Shown here piece after piece: positions 1 to 5,571 of a stretch of 6,495 bases of DNA; the stretch's first letter is position 1; every line of letters begins with the position of its first letter. Under the pieces are notes generated by a model. It saw only the letters and a program-made list of their open reading frames with translations, ran no database searches and had not been told where the DNA came from. The position numbers were made by a program, and so were the translations under genes. This DNA comes from Actinomycetes bacterium (GTDB lineage: Bacteria > Actinomycetota > Coriobacteriia > WRKU01): positions 1 to 6,495 of the forward strand of contig WQXV01000066.1 in assembly GCA_009781565.1 (NCBI GenBank), read 5' to 3'.

Positions 1-114
1 CACCCTGATGTCGGTGGTGGTACTGAGGATCTTGCTGATGAAGAGGCTTCAGGCGAGCAAGAGCCCACCAACGACAATGAAGAAGGAATCGATGCCGACG
101 GCACGCAGCCGTAG
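1..114 (+). CDS. C-terminal end of an unidentified protein (partial)
   Basis: Reading frame 1 is open from the left edge and stops at TAG 112-114, giving the last 37 residues of a protein whose body lies outside the window. The visible part is a highly acidic, low-complexity tail: 13 of 37 residues are Asp or Glu and there is no Lys or Arg. It is probably a disordered C-terminal extension. About 23 of 37 codons start with G, the usual coding periodicity, which supports this frame. Frame 2 is also open, from the left edge to a TAA at 152-154, but it reads as a less plausible basic peptide that would overlap the next gene. No domain is visible, so no function can be given. The gap to the next start is 26 bases with no terminator-like hairpin, so it is probably in the same operon. 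Confidence 0.55.
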   Translation, partial: HPDVGGGTEDLADEEASGEQEPTNDNEEGIDADGTQP

Positions 115-140
115 CCGCACGTTGATACGAGAAACTTATT

Positions 141-572
141 ATGGCAATCGATAAATCAAACTCAAAACCATGGGTCAAGATCACGGTATGGATCCTGACC
201 GGTGCTCTGATGTTCGCCTTCATGGGGACCGGTGTGTGGTACCTGATCGCCAACGGCAAATACCTATTCAGCACTGAGAGCTACCATGAGCCGACCGACG
301 AGGCCCAAGTCAGCGATGATGACATGATCCGTGCCTACGAGGAGCAGATCGCCGGTCTCGAAAAAGAGGTCGCTGATGGGGCCGACGATAAAGCTGCGCT
401 GCTAGCAGGCATGAACGCCAGTTACGCCGCATGGATCTACCAACGAGGCAATGTCGCAGACTTTCCCTACGCGATCACTCTGGTCAAGCGGGCGATCGAG
501 CTCGATCCTGAGACGCACGCCAGCGAAGGTCAGGCATTCATCGACATGCTGCAAGGCGAGATAGACCGATAA
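141..572 (+). CDS. Small one-pass membrane protein with a TPR-like C-terminal segment, function unknown
   Basis: This 143-residue protein is not one I can name. Residues 1-11 are polar and basic. Residues about 12-36 are a strongly hydrophobic helix (WVKITVWILTGALMFAF onward), best read as an uncleaved membrane anchor or signal anchor. Residues about 52-82 are acidic and helical. Residues about 86-124 resemble a tetratricopeptide hairpin (ASYAAWIYQRGN, then YAITLVKRAIELDPE), with the characteristic Ala-Ile, Lys-Arg-Ala and Leu-Asp-Pro positions. A cytoplasmic-in, TPR-out topology would suit a protein-interaction or assembly role at the membrane, but this is inference. The ATG start has only a weak Shine-Dalgarno (GAGA, 129-132). 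It sits 26 bases after the previous stop and 39 bases before the TTG of the Tat gene. It may be a Tat-linked or cytochrome-assembly helper, or merely a neighbour. Confidence 0.8.
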   Translation: MAIDKSNSKPWVKITVWILTGALMFAFMGTGVWYLIANGKYLFSTESYHEPTDEAQVSDDDMIRAYEEQIAGLEKEVADGADDKAALLAGMNASYAAWIYQRGNVADFPYAITLVKRAIELDPETHASEGQAFIDMLQGEIDR

Positions 573-599
573 CGACGCGAGGTGCGCCCACGTGCGCGT

Positions 600-605
600 G
601 AGGGG
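600..605 (+). promoter_or_regulatory. Ribosome binding site that sets a TTG start for the tatA/B gene
   Basis: GAGGGG lies 6 bases before TTG 612-614. It decides the start: reading from 612 gives MFGISGIELF, the normal Tat N-terminus. The longer reading from GTG 582 would add ten basic residues ahead of the membrane helix, unlike the family. Confidence 0.75.
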
Positions 606-611
606 TTTTCA

Positions 612-1085
612 TTGTTCGGTATCAGCGGAATAGAACTGTTCATCATACTCGCTGTCGCGTTCCTCATCTTTGGTCCTGAAGAGATGCCCCGCATCGGGCG
701 CATCATCGGTCAGGGCCTTCGCATGTTCAATGATGCACGCCAAGAGGTCGAAGATGTCATCAAGACCGAAATGCTGCGACCGGAAGACGCCGTGATGCTC
801 AGCGACCCGCTGGGCTTGAAAGGCATGCAAAAGGAGCTTGAGTCGACGGTCAAGCAGATCTCTGATCCAAATTACAAACCAGCCTCGAAAGGGGCAGGTA
901 TGCGGGTCAGTACCGATGATCAGTTCCAAAAGACGATGCAGGAGCAGGCGGCTGTGGAAGCTGAAGAGGTTTCAGTGGACGACACGACTTCGGTCGAGGT
1001 CGTGACCTTGTCAGATACGCTTGAGACCATCGATCCCAATGATGCGGCTTCGATCTGGGGTGTGGAGGCGACCGATGCCCGTTAA
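612..1085 (+). CDS. tatB: TatA/TatB-family twin-arginine translocase subunit (TatB-like)
   Basis: This 157-residue membrane protein belongs to the TatA/B (Hcf106) family of the twin-arginine pathway, which moves folded proteins across the cytoplasmic membrane. Residues 4-20 form the short membrane helix. The family's Phe-Gly hinge follows (FGPEEMP, residues 20-26), then an amphipathic helix from about 27 to 55 (RIGRIIGQGLRMFNDARQEV). Residue 8 is Glu, as in E. coli TatB, where TatA has Gln. The long acidic C-terminal tail (about 110-157) also fits TatB better than the shorter TatA. Some bacteria use one TatA-like protein for both jobs, and no second copy is visible, so the A versus B choice is inference. 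The start is TTG, supported by a good ribosome binding site. The gene overlaps tatC by 11 bases, so the two are probably translationally coupled. Confidence 0.85.
   Translation: MFGISGIELFIILAVAFLIFGPEEMPRIGRIIGQGLRMFNDARQEVEDVIKTEMLRPEDAVMLSDPLGLKGMQKELESTVKQISDPNYKPASKGAGMRVSTDDQFQKTMQEQAAVEAEEVSVDDTTSVEVVTLSDTLETIDPNDAASIWGVEATDAR
1064..1068 (+). promoter_or_regulatory. Ribosome binding site for tatC inside the end of tatB
   Basis: GGAGG lies 6 bases before ATG 1075-1077. It favours this start over the in-frame TTG at 1021 and over the later ATG at 1096, which has no comparable site. Confidence 0.75.
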
Positions 1086-1974
1086 TCCCCGGGTGATGCC
1101 CTTTACCAAGCACTTCATCGAGCTGCGTCAGCGCTTCATCTATATACTGATCGCCTTCATCATCCTCTTGGTCGTGTTCTACCAAGAGAGAGCCTTTACC
1201 ACGATCTACAATATCTTGACAGGCCCCATCAAGGAGTTCCTTCCCAATGACCAACTCAACAGCTTCGTACCGTTCGAAGCGATGACGGTCCGGTTCAAGA
1301 TGGCGATATATTCCGCCCTGATAGCATCAAGCCCGGTGATCGCCTACAACGTCTTCGCCTTTCTCATGCCAGCTTTCAAAAAGCGCGAGCGCAAGTGGCT
1401 GATACCGACGGTCATTGCAGCACTGCTGCTCTTTTTGTCCGGTGTCGCGTTCGCCTATTTCGTCATCATGGGACCGGCATTCGAGTTCCTGTTCGGACAA
1501 GGGGTCGATATCATCAACTTCATCCCCAATGCCAACAGCACCATCTCGTTCATTGCGATGATGTTGTTAGGTTTTGGGATTGCCTTCGAATTACCCTTGG
1601 TGGTCTTCTATCTGATCGGATGGGGTATCCTGCCCTTCGATACCATGTTGAGATCCTGGCGGATCGCAGTCGTCATGATAATGGTCGTGGCAGCGATTGC
1701 GACGCCCGATTGGTCTCCGTGGAATATGTTCGGTCTATCCGCAGCACTGGTCATCCTCTTTTTCGGAGCGTTGCTTGCAGCAAGGATCGTCTTTGCCGAG
1801 AAGATCAAAGTACAGCGTGTCGAGCAGGCGGAATATGACGCGATGTATGCCGAGGACGAAAGCGACGATGCTGAAGAGGAGCTCGTCTTACCCAAGAACT
1901 TCGACGAGCTGTCCCGCAAAGAACAGATGATCGCACGCGCCGAGGCACAGAGCCGCGCGCGAAGCGCCCAGTAG
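1075..1974 (+). CDS. tatC: Sec-independent (Tat) protein translocase subunit TatC
   Basis: TatC is the polytopic Tat subunit that recognises twin-arginine signal peptides. The 299-residue product shows the conserved N-terminal cytoplasmic motif HFIELRQRF (residues 13-21), whose Glu16 matches the signal-binding Glu15 of E. coli. The next loop has Glu105 in FKKRERKW, matching E. coli Glu103. FELP at 171-174 (Glu172) matches the conserved intramembrane Glu170, and TPD at 210-212 is the late TPPD motif. About six membrane segments are visible: 20-36, 76-98, 110-132, 159-182, 197-210 and 218-240. Some positions depart from consensus: Asn92 where Gln is common before the loop, and LFFG at 228-231 where LxYE is usual. 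The roughly 55-residue C-terminal tail is charged (acidic near 258-270, then basic) and makes the protein longer than the usual 250 or so residues. The next gene begins 5 bases after the stop. Confidence 0.95.
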   Translation: MPVNPRVMPFTKHFIELRQRFIYILIAFIILLVVFYQERAFTTIYNILTGPIKEFLPNDQLNSFVPFEAMTVRFKMAIYSALIASSPVIAYNVFAFLMPAFKKRERKWLIPTVIAALLLFLSGVAFAYFVIMGPAFEFLFGQGVDIINFIPNANSTISFIAMMLLGFGIAFELPLVVFYLIGWGILPFDTMLRSWRIAVVMIMVVAAIATPDWSPWNMFGLSAALVILFFGALLAARIVFAEKIKVQRVEQAEYDAMYAEDESDDAEEELVLPKNFDELSRKEQMIARAEAQSRARSAQ

Positions 1975-1979
1975 ACATC

Positions 1980-2339
1980 ATGCATGAGATGGGTATCATG
2001 AACGACGTCCTTATCACGTGCGAGAATATCGCGCGCGAAGCGGGAAAAGACCGGATCACGCATGTCGCGCTCACCATCGGAGAGATGACCGATATCCAGG
2101 ATTTTGCGCTCGAATTCGCATTCGAGGCGCTACGGGACGGCACCATGGCACAAGACGCCACGCTCGAGATGGTCTTTGTCGAGCCACGATCGCGCTGCAA
2201 CAGCTGTGGTAAGGTATATGAACATGACCGCTATACGATGCTCTGTCCGCACTGTGGCAGTTTCGAGGTCACGTTGCTGCAGGGACGCGAACTGCAGATC
2301 GATACGATCGAAGCAGAAGATGAGGAGGATCAAGCGTGA
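1980..2339 (+). CDS. hypA: Nickel metallochaperone HypA for hydrogenase maturation
   Basis: HypA is a cytoplasmic nickel chaperone that works with the GTPase HypB to insert Ni into [NiFe]-hydrogenase, and in some species into urease. The 119-residue length is normal. It begins MHEMGI, with the invariant His2 and Glu3 of the nickel site next to the N-terminus. It has the two CxxC pairs of the structural zinc site, Cys73/Cys76 (CNSC) and Cys89/Cys92 (CPHC). The end reads GRELQIDTIE and then an acidic tail. His2 fixes the start at ATG 1980, even though no clear Shine-Dalgarno precedes it. With only 5 bases after the tatC stop, translation may depend on ribosomes finishing tatC. It overlaps hypB by 4 bases (GTGA). 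All the key residues I can check are present. Confidence 0.95.
   Translation: MHEMGIMNDVLITCENIAREAGKDRITHVALTIGEMTDIQDFALEFAFEALRDGTMAQDATLEMVFVEPRSRCNSCGKVYEHDRYTMLCPHCGSFEVTLLQGRELQIDTIEAEDEEDQA
2324..2328 (+). promoter_or_regulatory. Ribosome binding site for hypB inside hypA
   Basis: GGAGG lies 7 bases before GTG 2336-2338 and supports that start. The same bases encode the acidic tail of HypA (Glu-Glu-Asp), so part of that tail's sequence is constrained by the site. Confidence 0.75.
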
Positions 2340-3010
2340 CGACCATCGATGTCAAGACTCCTATCCTCGATCTCAATGAGAAGCTTGCGCGGGAGAATCG
2401 CGCGCGTTTCGACGAGAACGGGGTGTTTGTGGTCGATCTGATGGCAAGCCCCGGTGCAGGAAAGACTTCCACTATTCTGGCTACCATCGATGCACTGCGT
2501 GACGACTATCGCATAGCGGTGATCGAAGGTGATATCGCCAGTAATGTCGATGCACAAAAGATCAAGGAATACGGCATACCAGCGGTACAGATCAATACCG
2601 GTGGCGCTTGTCATCTCGAAGCCAACATGATCAAAAGGGCGATCGAGACGCTCGATCTTAGCGAGCTCGATCTGATCATCTTGGAAAACGTAGGTAATCT
2701 GGTCTGCCCGACCGAGTTCGATCTGGGCGAGCATGCCAAAGTGATGATTCTGTCCATACCTGAAGGACACGACAAACCCTATAAATACCCCAACATCTTC
2801 CAGATCTCGGAAGCGGTGATACTGAACAAATACGACACATTGCCCGTCTTCGATTTCGATGAAGAGGCTTTCGAGGGACAGCTTGCAACGCTTAACCCCA
2901 AAGCACCGCTTTTCAAGATGGCGGCGACAAGGGGCGCAGGTGTCGAGCCGTGGACCGAGTGGCTCCGTAGCCGCATCGAAGAACAAAGGAGTGCTATTTC
3001 GTGCGACTGA
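2336..3010 (+). CDS. hypB: Hydrogenase nickel incorporation GTPase HypB
   Basis: HypB is a SIMIBI-class GTPase that drives nickel delivery to the hydrogenase large subunit together with HypA. In the 224-residue product the P-loop is ASPGAGKT (37-44). Switch-region motif EGDIAS lies at 64-69, the G3-like ENVGN at 117-121, and the guanine-specificity motif NKYD at 164-167. The metal site in the G domain is intact: Cys92-His93 (TGGACHLEANM) and Cys124 (GNLVCPTEFD), equivalent to the low-affinity site residues of the E. coli protein. There is no His-rich stretch and no N-terminal CxxCGC nickel site, so this is the short, non-storing form. The start is GTG with a good ribosome binding site, overlapping hypA by 4 bases. 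It overlaps the topoisomerase start by 10 bases. No other hyp or hydrogenase gene is in the window. Confidence 0.95.
   Translation: MTTIDVKTPILDLNEKLARENRARFDENGVFVVDLMASPGAGKTSTILATIDALRDDYRIAVIEGDIASNVDAQKIKEYGIPAVQINTGGACHLEANMIKRAIETLDLSELDLIILENVGNLVCPTEFDLGEHAKVMILSIPEGHDKPYKYPNIFQISEAVILNKYDTLPVFDFDEEAFEGQLATLNPKAPLFKMAATRGAGVEPWTEWLRSRIEEQRSAISCD
2986..2991 (+). promoter_or_regulatory. Ribosome binding site for the topoisomerase gene inside hypB
   Basis: AAGGAG lies 9 bases before GTG 3001-3003. This start gives the expected N-terminus MRLIVTEKN, with the Toprim Glu at residue 7. Confidence 0.7.
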
Positions 3011-5571
3011 TCGTCACTGAGAAGAATATCGCGGCAAAAAAGATCGCCGATCTGCTGGCAGATGGCAAGGTCAAGACCGACAAGGTCTATAACACCCCGG
3101 TCTATCGTTTTGAGACCGATGGCATCGAGCAGGTCGCCTTCGGGCTGAAAGGCCACATCCTGGGAGTGGATTTTCCCAAGGAGCTTACTTACAGCAAACG
3201 AGGCGGCTGGAAGGCACATTGGGTCGAAGGCGAAGCTACGCCGACCGAGCTTGCGGCAGATCTTGCCGTACCGCCCTGGAAGAGCAAGAGGCGTCCGTTC
3301 ACTGCCGATGGATTGGGGCTATCCAGCTGGTCGATGTCGGTGTTGCCCTATCTGATCTATGCACCGGTGGGTAAGTATCCGGCTGAGAAGGATCTGATCC
3401 GCTCGCTCAAGAGTTTGGCCAAGAAGGCCGATGAGATCGTCATTGCGACCGACTTCGATCGTGAAGGGGAGTTGATCGGTTCTGACGCGCGCAACATCTG
3501 CCTCGCGGTCAACCCGCAAGCAGCGATTTCGCGCGCGCGCTACTCTGCGATCACCAAGCAGGAGATCGCCCATGCCTTCGATAACCTCGCGCAACTCGAT
3601 GATGATCTGGCACAATCAGGTGAGGCGCGTCAAGACATCGATCTTATCTGGGGAGCGGTGCTCACCCGCTATCTGACCAAGGCACGTTTTTCCGGACTGG
3701 GCAAACCGCGCAGTGCGGGACGGGTACAGACACCCACGCTCAAGCTGATCGTCGATCGGGAAGCCGAGCGTGACGCCTTTATCGCCGAGGATTACTGGGT
3801 CTTGCTCGCGACATTGAGCAGTGCAGCTGAGGAGACGATCCAAGCACGTCATGCGACAAGTCGATTCAGCGATGAGGATGAGGCACGCAGCGCTTATGCC
3901 AACGCACATGCTCAGGTCGGTAGGGACGAGGGTGCGACCATCACCTCGGTCGAAGCGAAGAAGCGTGCAGTCAGACCTCCGATTCCGCTTAATACGACCA
4001 CTCTGCAGGCTACTGCTGCCGCCGAAGGACTCTCTCCTGCGCGCACCATGCGTATTGCCGAGACCCTCTATATGAATGGACTGATCAGTTATCCGCGTGT
4101 GGATAACACCGTCTATCCCGCCTCACTCGATATTAAAGGGATACTGCGGCAGCTTGAGAAGGTCGACGAATATCGCTCCTATATTCAAAAGCTGCTCAAA
4201 TCAGGTCCGCTTCATGCGACCCGTGGGGCAAAAGAGACGACCGATCATCCTCCGATCCATCCGACCGGTGCGGCGAGCCAGGCACATCTGAGACCCGAGG
4301 AGTGGAAGCTTTATAATCTGATTTCACGGCGTTTCTTGGCGACCCTGTCCGATCAAGCGATCTATGAGGATACGACACTCGAGATCGATATCGGCTCGGA
4401 GCCTTTCAAAGCCAAAGGTGCGGTGCTGGTCTCCGCGGGCTTTCGCGCGATCTATCCCTATGGAGCCAAGAAAGAGGAAGCGCTTCCCAAGGTCACAAGC
4501 GGTGACGCATGCAGGGTCGATGAGGTCACGCTTGACGGGCGCCAGACCAAACCTCCAGCCCGTTACGGTGAGGGCGGTATCATCACCACGATGGAGAAGC
4601 TGGGGCTTGGAACCAAATCGACACGCCACTCGATCATCCAGACCTTGATCGATCGTACCTATGTGCAGGTCAAAGACAAATCCCTCAAACCGACGATGCT
4701 CGGTGTTGCGGTCATCGATGCACTCTCATCGTTTGCCGATCCCATCGTGACACCTGCGATGACCGCCAATCTCGAAGATGAGATGCTCCAGATCGCGGCG
4801 GGAGAAAAACAAAGGGGTGAGGTGGTCAACCACTCACGTCGACTGCTTGACGAGGTGATGGTCCAGCTCATTGAGAAAAAGGATGAGGTCAGCGAGAAGC
4901 TGCGTGATGCCGCGGTCGCTGATGCGAAGGTGGGCAGTTGCCTGACCTGCGGAAGAGACCTGTTGGTGCGCAGCAATGCCAAGACTCGCAGCCAATTCGT
5001 GGGTTGCGCCGGTTGGCCTGAATGTGGTAAGACCTATCCGCTTCCTGCGGGAAAGATCGAACCACTTGAGGATGTCTGCGAAGTGTGTGGAACTGCCCGG
5101 ATCCGTGTGATCCAATTTCGGAGCAAACCGATCGAGCGTTGTTTGGATCCCGACTGTGAGACCAACTTCGAGCCGTCGATCGATCTGGGGGAGTGTCCAG
5201 TCTGTCGGGAGAAGGGCTATAAGGCAGATGACGGTGAGATCGGCCACATCATCGGGCAGCGCAATCCCAAGACACTCAAACGTTTTGCACGCTGTACTGC
5301 GTATGACCAGTGCAATGTCAGCTATGCTTTGCCCGCACGCGGTGATCTTGAGCCGACCGGTGAATTTTGCAAAACCTGTGGTGCCCCCGAAGTGATCGTC
5401 AAGACCGCACGGGGACCCTGGAGGATCTGCATCGATATGGATTGTCCCGACAAAGCCGAGGCGAAGAAGACGAAGAAGCGGGGAGGGACCCGCAAGAGGA
5501 AGGCACCCGCCTCCAAAAGCAAGACCGCAACAACCAAGAGCAGCTCAAGAAAGGCAAAGGCAGATGAGTAG
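3001..5571 (+). CDS. topA: Type IA DNA topoisomerase I, archaeal-type, with four C-terminal zinc ribbons
   Basis: This 856-residue enzyme relaxes negatively supercoiled DNA by single-strand passage through a 5'-phosphotyrosine link. The Toprim domain spans about 1-165: Glu7 in LIVTEKN, and DFDREGE (151-157) giving the metal-binding Asp151, Asp153 and Glu155. The SAGRVQTPTL segment lies at 238-247. The catalytic Tyr is residue 364 in LISYPRVDNTVYP, with Arg366 beside it. HPPIHPTG (416-423) and RYGEGGIITTMEKLGLGTKS (521-540, followed by TRH) follow. The wording GTKSTRH, ISYPRxDNTVYP and GHILGVDFP is that of archaeal topoisomerase I rather than E. coli TopA (which has ITYMRTDS and GIGRPST). Four C4 zinc ribbons follow (Cys647 to Cys815), then a Lys-rich tail (817-856), both suited to DNA binding. 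The GTG start overlaps hypB by 10 bases, and the end overlaps mdh by 8. No active-site residue is missing. Catalytic function is secure; the archaeal-type assignment is by eye. Confidence 0.93.
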   Translation: MRLIVTEKNIAAKKIADLLADGKVKTDKVYNTPVYRFETDGIEQVAFGLKGHILGVDFPKELTYSKRGGWKAHWVEGEATPTELAADLAVPPWKSKRRPFTADGLGLSSWSMSVLPYLIYAPVGKYPAEKDLIRSLKSLAKKADEIVIATDFDREGELIGSDARNICLAVNPQAAISRARYSAITKQEIAHAFDNLAQLDDDLAQSGEARQDIDLIWGAVLTRYLTKARFSGLGKPRSAGRVQTPTLKLIVDREAERDAFIAEDYWVLLATLSSAAEETIQARHATSRFSDEDEARSAYANAHAQVGRDEGATITSVEAKKRAVRPPIPLNTTTLQATAAAEGLSPARTMRIAETLYMNGLISYPRVDNTVYPASLDIKGILRQLEKVDEYRSYIQKLLKSGPLHATRGAKETTDHPPIHPTGAASQAHLRPEEWKLYNLISRRFLATLSDQAIYEDTTLEIDIGSEPFKAKGAVLVSAGFRAIYPYGAKKEEALPKVTSGDACRVDEVTLDGRQTKPPARYGEGGIITTMEKLGLGTKSTRHSIIQTLIDRTYVQVKDKSLKPTMLGVAVIDALSSFADPIVTPAMTANLEDEMLQIAAGEKQRGEVVNHSRRLLDEVMVQLIEKKDEVSEKLRDAAVADAKVGSCLTCGRDLLVRSNAKTRSQFVGCAGWPECGKTYPLPAGKIEPLEDVCEVCGTARIRVIQFRSKPIERCLDPDCETNFEPSIDLGECPVCREKGYKADDGEIGHIIGQRNPKTLKRFARCTAYDQCNVSYALPARGDLEPTGEFCKTCGAPEVIVKTARGPWRICIDMDCPDKAEAKKTKKRGGTRKRKAPASKSKTATTKSSSRKAKADE

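Noticed and set aside
37..49. 13-base match GATGAAGAGGCTT also present near 2859 in hypB
   Set aside because: It is a single coincidence of codons for Asp-Glu-Glu-Ala with no other repeat copies.
584..600. Inverted sequence around CACGTG between the membrane protein and tatB
   Set aside because: The perfect part is only CACGTG with no loop, the outer GCG/CGC arms need a bulge, and no U-run follows, so it is not a credible terminator or operator.
582..611. Upstream GTG start for the Tat gene
   Set aside because: It would add MRPRAREGFS before the membrane helix. The TTG at 612 has a better-placed ribosome binding site and gives the normal family N-terminus.
1395..1838. Open frame of 147 codons on the plus strand inside tatC
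   Set aside because: It is out of frame with tatC, has odd composition rich in His, Cys and Arg, and does not interrupt the clear TatC motifs.
2330..2986. Long open frame of 218 codons on the minus strand opposite hypB
   Set aside because: It mirrors hypB almost exactly, has no family motifs or ribosome binding site, and is explained by codon bias on the coding strand. HypB motifs are complete on the plus strand.
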